Origin: Candidatus Omnitrophota bacterium
Lineage (GTDB): Bacteria; Ratteibacteria; UBA8468; B48-G9; DTJG01
Assembly (NCBI GenBank): GCA_023819255.1
Contig: JAMWBU010000007.1
Coordinates: forward strand, 1-64,000
Direction of reading: 5' to 3'
Length of the DNA: 64,000 bases
In this document: piece after piece, positions 1-8,892 of the stretch
Numbering within the stretch: position 1 is the first letter of the stretch
How the letters are laid out: the number at the start of each line of letters is the position of its first letter
Notes under the pieces: generated by a model
Told to the model about the DNA's origin: nothing
The model's database searches: none
What the model saw: only the letters and a program-made list of their open reading frames with translations
Translations under genes and position numbers: made by a program

Positions 1-308
1 TACCGGACCTAATTGAAATTGGCGTGGATATCATTAATCCTGTGCAGTTCACAGCGAAAAATATGGAACTTGAAAAGCTGAAAAAAGAATTTGGAAAAGA
101 TATAACATTCTGGGCAGGAGGATGCGACACGCAAAATATTCTTCCATATGCAAGTCCATCAAAGGTGAGAGAGCATGTGAAAAGGTGCGTTGAAACTCTT
201 GCTCCGGAAGGTGGTTTTGTTTTCTGCCAGGTTCACAACATTCAGCCTGATGTGCCTGCACAAAATATTATGGCAATGTATGAGGCTGTGAGAGAATTTC
301 ACTCATAA
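1..308 (+). CDS. Uroporphyrinogen decarboxylase-family protein (C-terminal part, cut by window edge)
   Basis: The reading frame is open from base 3 and lacks its N-terminus. The visible roughly 100 residues match the C-terminal half of the UroD/MtaA-like family: an 'IIDxINPVQ'-like strand, a 'WAGGCDTQ' strand-loop, then 'SPSKVREHVKRCVE' and 'APEGGFVFCQVHNIQPDVP'. Members related to MtaA and MtbA move methyl groups from corrinoids, while true HemE decarboxylates uroporphyrinogen. The GG(C/I)xTQ version seen here and in the gene at 32851 fits the methyltransferase-like branch found in sugar-catabolism loci, not haem synthesis; this is inference. Its 3' end overlaps the convergent Gfo/Idh gene by 10 bases. 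Confidence 0.8.
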   Translation, partial: PDLIEIGVDIINPVQFTAKNMELEKLKKEFGKDITFWAGGCDTQNILPYASPSKVREHVKRCVETLAPEGGFVFCQVHNIQPDVPAQNIMAMYEAVREFHS

Positions 309-1486
309 TGCGGCTCAAAATTTTCATCAATAATTACAGGTTTTCCATTTTTGACCATGCTCATTTTCCCTGCTTCAATCACAGATGTCGCGATGATCGC
401 CTGATTGGGTAGGGGCCGTGTTTTTTCAAACGCTGAAATCATCTGTTTTCTTTTTTCAAGCGCTTGTTTCTCGTCAAGAGATGAGGTTGTCTCGATAATT
501 TCAATACAGTCATCTATTGCCTGAACGATACTGCTGGCTCCATAGCCAAGATAGAGGTCAATTTCAGGATTGTTCCAGTCAATGTATGGCTTGAAAAAGT
601 AAGGGTTAAATAACTCATAGCCCGATTTTGTTGTGGAAAAATTGGAATTTCTGTTTGCATTGTCTGCTCTGAATTCTCCCTGTGTGCAGGTCATTTGAAA
701 ACCCTGATTTGAAAGGCAGGGATTTCCATCAGGCAGAATCCATGAAGTTTGAAGATATTGAACCGATCCATTGCTCCATCTGATGAATGCCTGGCAGGCA
801 TCATAGGCATTGATACCAAGTGAAACAAGTAGTTTTTTCTGTCCTGTCGCAATGACTTTTTTCGGAACAAGCCCTGTGATGAATTGGAACATATCAATAT
901 AATGTGTTCCAAGGTATTCAAGAGGACTGCTCCTTTCACACCAGTTTCTAAAATATTTTAGTGGTATTTCTCTCTTTTGCTCATGCCATGCATGGCAGCA
1001 CAGAACCTCTCCCATTTCTCCTCTTTTGTATTTGTACCTTGCTGCCATAAGCGACATATCATGTCTTTTGTGATAGTCAGTAAAAACATAGACTGCTTTT
1101 TCTCTTGATGCCTGCAGTATTGTTTTTGCATCTTTAACTGTCAGGCACAGGGGCTTCTGGACGATAACATGAAACTGGTGTTCAATGGCTGTCAGAGTCA
1201 TTTCCGAATGCAGGTCATCAGGCGTGGCTATTATTACGATTGAAGGTTTCTCCTGGTTTTCCAAAAGTTCCTTCCATGCATCCGGGTCTTCTTCCTTTTT
1301 TTCTGGATACCCTTTTATATTTGCTTCAGGGAAAATCTGCATTAATTCATCAATGGTTTTTTTTCTTCTTGTCGCCACTGAAATTGAAGAGATTTTTCCT
1401 TTTCTTTTTTCCTGAACCAAAACAGGCATTATCACCTGTTTTGTAATCATACCGCCGCCGATAATTGCAACACTGACTTTGTTCAT
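299..1486 (-). CDS. Gfo/Idh/MocA-family NAD(P)-dependent oxidoreductase
   Basis: The product (395 residues) starts with a Rossmann glycine loop ('IIGGGMITK') and has the 'QKPLCL' strand that carries the family's catalytic lysine, followed by the substrate-domain motifs 'YHKRHD' and 'GTHYID'. Such enzymes oxidise or epimerise sugars and inositols. The start is ATG at 1486: it forms an ATGA overlap with the stop of the upstream arabinofuranosidase, whereas a longer reading to 1543 would run into that gene. The protein closely resembles the gene at 58179-59420 (same 'GGGMIT' start and 'EAGxMS' end), so the two look like paralogues. The substrate is unknown. The tight coupling to GH51 suggests a role in pentose or uronic sugar breakdown. 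Confidence 0.9.
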   Translation of the reverse strand: MNKVSVAIIGGGMITKQVIMPVLVQEKRKGKISSISVATRRKKTIDELMQIFPEANIKGYPEKKEEDPDAWKELLENQEKPSIVIIATPDDLHSEMTLTAIEHQFHVIVQKPLCLTVKDAKTILQASREKAVYVFTDYHKRHDMSLMAARYKYKRGEMGEVLCCHAWHEQKREIPLKYFRNWCERSSPLEYLGTHYIDMFQFITGLVPKKVIATGQKKLLVSLGINAYDACQAFIRWSNGSVQYLQTSWILPDGNPCLSNQGFQMTCTQGEFRADNANRNSNFSTTKSGYELFNPYFFKPYIDWNNPEIDLYLGYGASSIVQAIDDCIEIIETTSSLDEKQALEKRKQMISAFEKTRPLPNQAIIATSVIEAGKMSMVKNGKPVIIDENFEPHYE

Positions 1487-3012
1487 TTTTGATTTCTGGT
1501 TTGAATCTTGATCGCTGTTATTGAATGCGCAGGAAAGTTCCATTGCAGATTTTCAGTTTTTACTTTTTCCTGGTATTGCTCCATCTTTATCCTCTCATTA
1601 TCATAGTCGTTTATGGCATCAACATCAGGACCATTGACAACAAACGCGTCAGCATAATTTTTAATTTTGATATTGTGCAGTTCAATTTTGCAGTTAATAT
1701 CTTTTTCAGGGTGTCTGTTAACCGTAATGACGCATAACTGCCCGGATTTTGTGTCGTATGTCGAAGAGACATCGAGATATGGCAGATTATGAATCAGTGG
1801 GATTTTGCTTTCATCCATCTGAAAATTGTCTTTTTTCACATCAAATGTTGGCCAGGGGAAATAACGGTAATCCCTGCATGAGAAACTTTCACAAAAAACA
1901 TCAGGAGCAAGCACCATATCGCCGGTAAGATTTGCAAACAGCATAAAAGGATAGTAGGTGGTTTGCCTTACAAGCCCATCCTGTTTTGTTCTGAGTAGTC
2001 CAAGGCAGTTCACAAGCATTGATTGGTGTGTGAATTCGAGACTTCTGCAAAACCTTAACAGAAGATTCAAAATACTTGCAAAAACAAGGGCATCTTTCAG
2101 ATTATAAATTTCGTCAAGATTGTCCTTGTGCCCTTTTCTATACCAGACGCCAAATTCTGAAAGTGCGAGAAATATTTTTTTTGGTTGCTTTTGCTGGGAA
2201 ATTCTTATGATGTCATCTTCCATTTTCCTGAGATGGTCAGAAATCGTGAGAATCTGGCCAAATGAATCAAGATAGCCGTGCCTTCCGATATAAGTATGAA
2301 CTGAAATTCCGTCAATATAATCCCACGCTGAATCCAGGATTATCCTGTCCCAGTCAGGGTCGTGTTTTCCCATTCCAACAGCAACGATTTTTATTGAAGG
2401 GTCAATCCTTTTCATTGCTTTTGAAAATTCAACAAGTATCCGGCTATACTGGCTGGCTTTTTTTGCGCCAATCTGCCAGTCTCCGTATATCTCATTGCCT
2501 ATTTCCCAGTATTTCACGCCAAAGGGTCTGGTTTCTCCAGTTTCTCTTCGAAGATTTGAATAAAGAGTTTCTCCATTGTAATTGCAGTATTCAACCCATT
2601 CTGCTGCTTCCCTTGGAGTTCCGTCGCCGGCATTTACTGTTATATATGGAGTGCTTTCTGTTTTTCTGCAGAATTTGATATATTCATTTGTGCCGAACAG
2701 ATGATTTTCTTCCCTGATGATTTCGTCTGCGTAGGAAATCTCTGTTTTTCTGTTTTCTTTTGGTCCGATACCATTTTTCCAGCGATACCACGATGAAAAA
2801 TTACCTCCAGGCCATCTGATTGTGGCTGGCTTCAACTTTTTTGTTTCTTCAATAACATCCTTTCGAAATCCATCTTCGTCAGCAAGATGCGACTTAGCAT
2901 CAAAGATTCCGGGATAGACACATTGATGCACATGTTCAATGAAAGAACCGAAAAGGCGCTTGCTTTTTCTTCCCGCGCATCTTGAAAAATCAATAATAAT
3001 GTGAGCCTTCAT
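1483..3012 (-). CDS. Alpha-L-arabinofuranosidase, GH51
   Basis: The 509-residue protein matches GH51 from its first strand ('FGSFIEHVHQCVYPGI', 'DEDGFRKDVIE', 'RWPGGNF'). The acid/base glutamate is E174 in 'IGNEIYGDW', and the nucleophile is most likely E286 in 'LSEFGVWY'. GH51 enzymes release terminal L-arabinofuranose from arabinan, arabinoxylan and arabinogalactan oligosaccharides. No signal peptide is visible, so it probably acts in the cytoplasm on imported oligosaccharides, as is usual for the family. The gene lies two bases downstream of a TIM-barrel epimerase and overlaps the following dehydrogenase by four bases, so the three are one operon. Confidence 0.93.
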   Translation of the reverse strand: MKAHIIIDFSRCAGRKSKRLFGSFIEHVHQCVYPGIFDAKSHLADEDGFRKDVIEETKKLKPATIRWPGGNFSSWYRWKNGIGPKENRKTEISYADEIIREENHLFGTNEYIKFCRKTESTPYITVNAGDGTPREAAEWVEYCNYNGETLYSNLRRETGETRPFGVKYWEIGNEIYGDWQIGAKKASQYSRILVEFSKAMKRIDPSIKIVAVGMGKHDPDWDRIILDSAWDYIDGISVHTYIGRHGYLDSFGQILTISDHLRKMEDDIIRISQQKQPKKIFLALSEFGVWYRKGHKDNLDEIYNLKDALVFASILNLLLRFCRSLEFTHQSMLVNCLGLLRTKQDGLVRQTTYYPFMLFANLTGDMVLAPDVFCESFSCRDYRYFPWPTFDVKKDNFQMDESKIPLIHNLPYLDVSSTYDTKSGQLCVITVNRHPEKDINCKIELHNIKIKNYADAFVVNGPDVDAINDYDNERIKMEQYQEKVKTENLQWNFPAHSITAIKIQTRNQK

Positions 3013-3014
3013 TT

Positions 3015-3845
3015 TTATACAAATTGTTTCAGGTAATCAATCTGCTTCAGCCTTTGTTCAATGTCTCTTGTAGTATCCATATCTTCATTTGAAAGAAAGC
3101 CGTTGTATCCTGCCTTTTTCAGCTGTTCTATGTAATCTTTCCAATCAATGATACCCTCATTGACCGGTACACTTTTTGGTTTCCACTCGATTGTGTTATC
3201 TTTTCTTACACTGCCTTTTTCCCAGATTAAGTTTTTAAAATGCGCATGAATCAGATATGGACCCAGAATTTCAATTCCCATTTTTGCATCTTCCCTTCCT
3301 TCTACCACCTGATTCCCAGGGTCGTGTATTACTCCAAGATTTTCAGGACTGAATCTGCTGCAAAAATGATATGCTGCAGCGCATGAACTGACTGCGAAAC
3401 CATGATGTATTTCAATCGCGGCCTTAATCGGGTAGCCATCAAGAATTTTTTCTATTCTTTCAAATTTTCTCCAGCCATCTTCAACAATCTCCTGATAGTG
3501 TTTATCTCTTTTATAATAGAGGCCTCTTATCCTGAAGAAAGGGCATTCCAGTTCGCATCCCGCGTCTCTGATAATTTTGATATCCTCAATCTGATCCATT
3601 TCAACATAAGAGGAAAAACCCGCTGTATGAAGATTAAACTGCGCATTGATTTTTTTTATCACAGGCACGCTTTTTTTTAGAGAACATACAGCGAGATTGT
3701 TTTTTACCTCTGGACCAAAATCCTTAAGGCATGAATCAGGCAAGACCCTCCATTCAATCCCTTCATATCCGTATTTATGCGCTATCTCTCCTATTTCTTC
3801 GAGCGAATTATTTGGAAGAATGATTGTCTGGATGCTGAATTTCAT
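3015..3845 (-). CDS. Sugar phosphate isomerase/epimerase-like TIM-barrel protein
   Basis: The 276-residue protein belongs to the xylose-isomerase-like/AP endonuclease 2 fold. Likely divalent-metal ligands are the glutamate in 'AIEIHHG', the aspartate in 'VIHDPGN', the histidine in 'IHAHFKN' and the glutamate in 'LSNEDM'. The ATG at 3845 is preceded by AAAGGAG at good spacing; an in-frame ATG at 3869 has no such site. It is the first gene of the epimerase-GH51-Gfo/Idh operon. The substrate cannot be told from sequence. Confidence 0.85.
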   Translation of the reverse strand: MKFSIQTIILPNNSLEEIGEIAHKYGYEGIEWRVLPDSCLKDFGPEVKNNLAVCSLKKSVPVIKKINAQFNLHTAGFSSYVEMDQIEDIKIIRDAGCELECPFFRIRGLYYKRDKHYQEIVEDGWRKFERIEKILDGYPIKAAIEIHHGFAVSSCAAAYHFCSRFSPENLGVIHDPGNQVVEGREDAKMGIEILGPYLIHAHFKNLIWEKGSVRKDNTIEWKPKSVPVNEGIIDWKDYIEQLKKAGYNGFLSNEDMDTTRDIEQRLKQIDYLKQFV

Positions 3846-3959
3846 TGTATCTCCTTTTTTGCGATTCAATGTTTTTATTTATCATTTTACATTTGAGCCG
3901 TCAAGAAAAATCGCAGAAAAACTATGCCTTTTGTGATATGCCGAATACAGGGTGTCTGG

Positions 3960-5408
3960 CTAACCCTTTATTACAGCAAGAGGTTTCATTTTTGCAACCT
4001 TTTTTGAAAGGCCTGCTTCTTCAACAACCCTCACAATTTCATCAACATCTTTGTATGCTTCAGGGATTTCTTCAGCAAGGCCGCCTCTGCTTTTGGCTCT
4101 TGGCAATACTCCGATTTTCAGCAGTTCCTCCTCTATTTTTCTTCCCTTGCTTGTTTTGATTGCCTGGGCCCTTGACATTGTTCTGCCTGCGCCATGGCAG
4201 GTTGAACCCCAGGTTTCTTCCATTGCCTTGTGGGTTCCGACAAGAACATATGAATTTGTTCCCATCGTGCCTGGAATTATGACAGGTTGACCAATTTTTC
4301 TGTACGGCTCGCAGACTGCCTGGTGCCCCTGTGGAAACGCTCTTGTCGCACCCTTACGATGAACATAAACATATTCTTCCTTGTTTTCCACCAGGTGTTT
4401 TTCGTATTTAGCGATGTTATGCGCCACATCGTACACAACATATAGCCCTAACCGTTCGGCAGGTATGGATAACGACTTTTCAAAGCATTCCCTTACCCAG
4501 TGCGTGATTAATTGTCTGTTTGCCCAGGCAAAATTTGCAGCTGCGCTCATTGCAGCAAAATATTCTTCACCCTCTCTTGATGACACTGGAGCGCAAACAA
4601 GCTGTCTGTCTGAAAGGTGGATTCCGTATCTGGCAACAGTTTTTCCAAATTTAGCCAGATAGTCATCGCAAACCTGGTAGCCAAGTCCCCGGCTTCCAGT
4701 GTGCACCATAATTGTGATCTGATCTTTGAAAAGCCCGAAGACATTTGCTGCCTGCTTATCGTATATTTCAACAACCTGCTGTATTTCAAGGAAGTGATTG
4801 CCTGAACCCAGAGTTCCAAGCTGGTCTGAACCCCTTTCTTTTGCCCTGGGACTTACGGCATCGGGATTTGCGCTCTTCATACATCCTGATTCTTCTGTTC
4901 GTTCAGTATCTGAATTCCATCCATAGCCCTGTTTAATGGCATACATAGCGCCGTTTGAAAGAACATCGTCAATCTGGCGGGCCTTAAGTGCTATTTTTCC
5001 ACTGGAGCCGACGCCTGAAGGAATATTAAAAAAAAGGCAGTTTACAATGTTTTCAATCCTGTTTTTTAATTCCGCCGCAACAATATCTGAACGGATCAGG
5101 CGCACACCGCAATTGATGTCATAGCCAACAAAACCAGGTACGATAACACCGCTGTCCTTTTTGAATGCCGCCACGCCTCCTATGGGCGCGCCATATCCCC
5201 AGTGTACATCTGGCATGGCAAGGCTGGACAGGACAATTCCCGGCAGGCACGCGACATTTGTAACCTGTTGCAGGACATTATCTTCAAAAGCCCTATCAAG
5301 AAGGGTTTCAGAAATGTAAAGTATGCCAGGAACAAGCATCCTTCCGCTTTTTTCTATCATCCATTTGCACGGTCCGATTTTTTTTACTTCAGACTTCTGT
5401 CCTGGCAT
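3960..5408 (-). CDS. rtcB: RNA-splicing ligase RtcB
   Basis: RtcB joins RNA 2',3'-cyclic phosphate or 3'-phosphate ends to 5'-hydroxyl ends using GTP and manganese. All signature positions are present in the 482 residues: C100 in 'GYDINCGVRL', H205 in 'GSGNH', H236 in 'HTGSRGLG', H330 in 'DVAHN', and the guanylated histidine H405 in 'STCHGAGR'. The N-terminus ('KIGPCKWMIEKSGRMLVPG') resembles the archaeal/Thermus-type form rather than short E. coli RtcB, which supports the start used. No RtcA or RtcR is nearby. The gene overlaps the upstream ferredoxin oxidoreductase subunit by 20 bases, and the region downstream to 3845 shows no clear terminator. Confidence 0.96.
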   Translation of the reverse strand: MPGQKSEVKKIGPCKWMIEKSGRMLVPGILYISETLLDRAFEDNVLQQVTNVACLPGIVLSSLAMPDVHWGYGAPIGGVAAFKKDSGVIVPGFVGYDINCGVRLIRSDIVAAELKNRIENIVNCLFFNIPSGVGSSGKIALKARQIDDVLSNGAMYAIKQGYGWNSDTERTEESGCMKSANPDAVSPRAKERGSDQLGTLGSGNHFLEIQQVVEIYDKQAANVFGLFKDQITIMVHTGSRGLGYQVCDDYLAKFGKTVARYGIHLSDRQLVCAPVSSREGEEYFAAMSAAANFAWANRQLITHWVRECFEKSLSIPAERLGLYVVYDVAHNIAKYEKHLVENKEEYVYVHRKGATRAFPQGHQAVCEPYRKIGQPVIIPGTMGTNSYVLVGTHKAMEETWGSTCHGAGRTMSRAQAIKTSKGRKIEEELLKIGVLPRAKSRGGLAEEIPEAYKDVDEIVRVVEEAGLSKKVAKMKPLAVIKG

Positions 5409-5982
5409 TATTCATCACCTGTTCCACAATTCTTTTTCCTTCTAACAGCGCCCTGCGATTTAACGATAGTTTATCTTCTTTAATGATTTCTTTTATACCG
5501 GACTCAACATTTTTTTCCTTTGCTGGGAATTCCCCGTTTACAAGAATTTTTATTAAACCACCCAGCATTATCATATTCGCTACTCGAACATCTCCAAGTT
5601 TCTCGGCAAGTTCAGAAGCAGGAATTCCGATGCTTCTGGTTCTTCGTTCTTTTTCTGGGTTGATAAGTGAACTGTTCCACAGAATCCAGGCGTCTTCTTT
5701 GAGATATTGTTTCAGCATTTGCAACGAAGTTTCGTTCATAAACACGCCATAGTCAGCTCTGGAAATTACAGGTGAAACAAGTTCCCCCGTTGAAAATGAA
5801 ATCATGCTGTAAACATAGCCACCGCGCATTTCAGCGCCATAAGCCGGAAGAAAACTTACATTTAACCTGCTTTCAGCACCAGCATATGCAAGGACTTTCC
5901 CAATGGTAACAATTCCCTGGCCTCCAGAGCCGCCAAGAATAATTTTCCACCATCGCAATTTTCTGTTTTTCAAGTCCACCAC
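5389..5982 (-). CDS. 2-oxoacid:ferredoxin oxidoreductase, gamma subunit (orphan)
   Basis: The 197 residues match the gamma (PorC/KorC/IorB-like) subunit: 'GGSGGQGIVTIGKVLAYAG', then 'LPAYGAEMRGGY' and 'SPVISRADY'. In known enzymes this subunit partners alpha and beta subunits that bind thiamine diphosphate to oxidise pyruvate, 2-oxoglutarate or indolepyruvate with ferredoxin. Those partners are not in this window. The only usable start is a GTG at 5982 (or the adjacent GTG), lying inside the end of the upstream epimerase; no strong ribosome site is seen, so translation may be coupled. A function independent of alpha and beta cannot be excluded. Confidence 0.82.
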   Translation of the reverse strand: MVDLKNRKLRWWKIILGGSGGQGIVTIGKVLAYAGAESRLNVSFLPAYGAEMRGGYVYSMISFSTGELVSPVISRADYGVFMNETSLQMLKQYLKEDAWILWNSSLINPEKERRTRSIGIPASELAEKLGDVRVANMIMLGGLIKILVNGEFPAKEKNVESGIKEIIKEDKLSLNRRALLEGKRIVEQVMNNARTEV

Positions 5983-6935
5983 GCTTTTGGCTTTGGTTCG
6001 CTGATAATCAGACCTTTGAGGAAACCTATGGCTTTTTTCAATCCCTCGTCCACACTCATCAGACTGTCTTCGTGTTCTATGCTTAATGCTCCATCATAAC
6101 CAGTAATTCTAAGGGTGCTTACAAAATCTCTCCAGAAGTCCTCGCCATGTCCGTATCCGACTGTTCTGAAAATCCATGAACGGCTTGCTTCTTCAAGATA
6201 GGACTTGGTGTCGAGAACACCGTTAATTGAGGTGTTTATTTCATCAATTCTGGTGTCTTTCGCGTGAACATGATAAATTGCTCCTGAAAGCTTTCTGACA
6301 GCAGCCACAGGATTGATTCCCTGCCAGAAAAGATGACTTGGGTCAAAGTTTGCGCCAATGACTTCGCCAACAGCGTTCCTGAGTTTGAGCAGGGTTTCAG
6401 GATTATAAACAACAAAGCCAGGATGCATTTCCAGGCATATTTCTCTGACATTATGACTCAATGCAAATTTTGCTTCCTCCTTCCAGTAAGGTATTACGCA
6501 TTTTTCCCACTGCCACGCAAGAGTTTTTGAGAAATCATCCGGCCAGGGGCAGGTAATCCAGTTTGGTGCCTTTGCGTTTTCGCTATCGCCAGGGCATCCG
6601 GAGAAACCAATGATTCTCTTGATTCCCAGTTTTTCAGCAAGAAGGATTGTCTGTCTCTGAACATATCTGTGCTCATCAGCGATTTTTCTGTCAGGATGAA
6701 GTGGATTTCCATGGCAGGAAAGCGCTGAAATTTCAAGCCCGCGTTTTTCAACTGCCTTGCTAAAACTTTTTAACTTACTTTCATCGGCAAGCAATTGGTC
6801 GGGATTGCAATGGGTATTGCCTGGATAATTTCCAGTGCCTATCTCGACTGCTTCAAGTCCTAAATCCTTTGCAATGTCAAGAGCTTCTTCAACCTTTTTC
6901 CCTCCAAACAAAACCAGAAAGACACCAAGCTTCAT
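5970..6935 (-). CDS. Sugar phosphate isomerase/epimerase-like TIM-barrel protein
   Basis: The 321-residue protein is a xylose-isomerase-like TIM barrel. Candidate metal ligands are the glutamate in 'CLEMHPGF', the aspartate in 'NFDPSHLFWQG', the histidine in 'YHVHAKD' and the glutamate in 'SIEHED'. The 'FDPSHLFWQGID/N' signature is shared with a large group annotated as IolE/inosose-dehydratase-like epimerases. An excellent AAGGAGG lies seven bases before the ATG. It heads the epimerase-PorC-RtcB transcription unit, divergent from lolC. Confidence 0.88.
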   Translation of the reverse strand: MKLGVFLVLFGGKKVEEALDIAKDLGLEAVEIGTGNYPGNTHCNPDQLLADESKLKSFSKAVEKRGLEISALSCHGNPLHPDRKIADEHRYVQRQTILLAEKLGIKRIIGFSGCPGDSENAKAPNWITCPWPDDFSKTLAWQWEKCVIPYWKEEAKFALSHNVREICLEMHPGFVVYNPETLLKLRNAVGEVIGANFDPSHLFWQGINPVAAVRKLSGAIYHVHAKDTRIDEINTSINGVLDTKSYLEEASRSWIFRTVGYGHGEDFWRDFVSTLRITGYDGALSIEHEDSLMSVDEGLKKAIGFLKGLIISEPKPKAWWT

Positions 6936-7010
6936 ATTTCCTCCTTATTGATTGTGATAAAATATTATACCCTACATATTAATTTATCGATAAACAGGGA
7001 TTTGTCAACT
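6936..7010. promoter_or_regulatory. Divergent intergenic region between epimerase and lolC
   Basis: This 75-base AT-rich gap separates divergent operons and must hold both promoters. A perfect TATAAT on the minus strand (6964-6969) is a likely -10 box for the epimerase operon, but no good -35 lies 16-18 bases upstream. On the plus strand AGGGA at 6996-7000 can serve as the ribosome site of lolC. Confidence 0.4.
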
Positions 7011-8195
7011 ATGTTAAATAAGTGTTTGCTTTTTCTCGCTTCAAGATTTATCGGGAAAAGACACCAGGAAAGTTTTATTTACTTTTCCAGCATTGTCAGC
7101 ATTGTGGGCATTGCTCTGGGCGTGGCAAGTCTGATGCTTGTTCTGGGAATTATGAATGGCTTTAGCAACGATCTGAAAAGGAAGATTGTGGGAGCAAATC
7201 CTCACATCATAATAGAAGGAAATCCTTATCTTGATAGCTACAGAAAAATCGCCGAACAACTTAAATCTGTTCCTGAAATTAAACGGATCGGATATTTTGC
7301 GCAGACGCAGATTATATATAAGGCGTCTTCCTACATGATGGGTGGTTATCTCAGAGGCATTGATGGCGAAGGCGAGATATCAAATCTTAAAAAATTTTTG
7401 AAACAGGGAAATATTGGGGATTTGAGTGAGAACGGGATAATTATTGGAAGCGAGCTTGCGAATGAATTAGGTGTAAATGCGGGCGATACAATATATGTAA
7501 TTGGAGGAATGCCCGCAAGAGAATTTGTATGTAAAATCATCGGGATTGTTGAATATGGGATATACAATGTGGATGTCTCGACAGGGATTATAACTCTACA
7601 GGATTTTCAAAAGAAGTTTTTTTCCGGTAAAGAACTTGCGAACATAGGCATAACAGTTAATGACATATACCATTGCGAGAAAATCGCAGAAAAAATTGCA
7701 GGGATTGTCCCTGCGGATTCAAAGGTAAGCACCTGGATTAAAAAAAACAGGATTCTTTTTGCTGCCCTTGCTCTTGAAAAGAAAGCAATGCTGTTGATTT
7801 TAACAGTCATAATACTTGTGGCTTCTTTTAATATTGCAAGCAGTTTGATGATGACTGTTTACAGAAAAATAAGGGAAATCGGGGTTTTGAAGACGCTCGG
7901 AATGACTAAAGCGCAGATCAGAACTGTTTTCTTGTTGCAGGGATTTTTGCTTGGATTGAAAGGTCTGGCAGGAGGCCTTGTTCTTGGGTCTGCCATCATA
8001 TGGATTTTGAAAAAGTATAATATCGTGAAGCTACCTGAATACATTTACAGTATTTCGTATCTACCGGTTGAATTATCCGGAATGGAAGTTTTTATGATAT
8101 GCGCGTCAGTTTTTTTTATGACAATTATCGCTTCTGTCTTTCCGGCATACAGAGCAGGCAATCTTGAACCTGCTGCAGCAATAAGATACGAGTGA
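7011..8195 (+). CDS. lolC: Lipoprotein-releasing ABC transporter permease, LolC/LolE family
   Basis: The 394-residue protein has the MacB/LolCE layout: an N-terminal transmembrane helix ('VSIVGIALGVASLMLVLGIMNG'), a periplasmic domain of about 200 residues, and three C-terminal helices with 'GVLKTLGMTKAQIRTVFLLQG' and the terminal 'FPAYRAGNLEPAAAIRYE'. It extracts mature lipoproteins from the inner membrane for transfer to LolA. Only one permease gene is present, so a homodimer (LolF-like) is likely. ATG at 7011 is preferred over 6948 because the earlier reading adds non-conserved residues lying in the promoter region. The ATPase gene follows eight bases later. Confidence 0.92.
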   Translation: MLNKCLLFLASRFIGKRHQESFIYFSSIVSIVGIALGVASLMLVLGIMNGFSNDLKRKIVGANPHIIIEGNPYLDSYRKIAEQLKSVPEIKRIGYFAQTQIIYKASSYMMGGYLRGIDGEGEISNLKKFLKQGNIGDLSENGIIIGSELANELGVNAGDTIYVIGGMPAREFVCKIIGIVEYGIYNVDVSTGIITLQDFQKKFFSGKELANIGITVNDIYHCEKIAEKIAGIVPADSKVSTWIKKNRILFAALALEKKAMLLILTVIILVASFNIASSLMMTVYRKIREIGVLKTLGMTKAQIRTVFLLQGFLLGLKGLAGGLVLGSAIIWILKKYNIVKLPEYIYSISYLPVELSGMEVFMICASVFFMTIIASVFPAYRAGNLEPAAAIRYE

Positions 8196-8202
8196 GTTAT
8201 CT

Positions 8203-8889
8203 ATGGCTGAAAATAGTTTTATTATTTCAGGTGAGAACCTCATAAAAATTTATGAAGGTAATATTAGAGCTCTGGATGATATGTCGGTATCCATATCTGG
8301 CGGGAAAATCACTGTCATACTGGGCCCATCCGGTTCAGGAAAAACAACTCTTTTGAATATTCTGGCGCTGCTTGACAGGCCTGATTCAGGCAATGTGCTT
8401 CTTAACGGAAAAGACACATCCTTTTTATCAGAAAAAGAAAAAGCGACTATCAGAAACAGGATGTTCGGGTTTATTTTTCAGTTCTTTCATCTGATTCCGG
8501 AACTGACTGTTGAAGAAAATGTTATGGTTCCCTTGATGATCAGAAATCCTGATGTTTCTTTTGATGTGCACAGAGAAAAGGCAATAACTCTGCTTGAAGA
8601 ATTTCATATTGAAAATAAAAAACATTCTTATCCTAACCAGCTTTCGGGTGGAGAAAAGCAAAGGGTGGCAATATGCAGAAGTTTAATAGGAGAACCGGAG
8701 ATCATTTTTGCTGACGAACCGACCGGAAATCTTGACAGAAAGGCGGCTTCTGAGCTTATATCGTTGATAGAAATTTTGAACAAAAACAAAAACATTGCGT
8801 TCGTAATTGCAACACATAATGAAAACTTTTTGAAAATTGCTGCAAATGTCATATACTTATCTGGTGGAAAAATTGTTCACAGGGGGTGA
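8203..8889 (+). CDS. lolD: Lipoprotein-releasing ABC transporter ATP-binding protein
   Basis: The 228 residues carry every ABC motif: Walker A 'GPSGSGKTT', Q-loop 'FIFQFFHLIPELT', signature 'LSGGEKQRVAICR', Walker B 'IIFADEPTGNLD' and the H-loop histidine in 'IATHNE'. 'FQ..HLIPELT..ENV' is typical of the LolD/MacB/FtsE group. Position directly behind the LolC-like permease supports LolD. The ATG lies seven bases after the permease stop, and the next gene begins three bases after this stop. Confidence 0.93.
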   Translation: MAENSFIISGENLIKIYEGNIRALDDMSVSISGGKITVILGPSGSGKTTLLNILALLDRPDSGNVLLNGKDTSFLSEKEKATIRNRMFGFIFQFFHLIPELTVEENVMVPLMIRNPDVSFDVHREKAITLLEEFHIENKKHSYPNQLSGGEKQRVAICRSLIGEPEIIFADEPTGNLDRKAASELISLIEILNKNKNIAFVIATHNENFLKIAANVIYLSGGKIVHRG

Positions 8890-8892
8890 AAA

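Noticed and set aside
2262-2678. 138-codon plus-strand frame opposite the GH51 gene
   Set aside because: It lies wholly antisense to a gene with intact catalytic motifs, and its product has no recognisable pattern.
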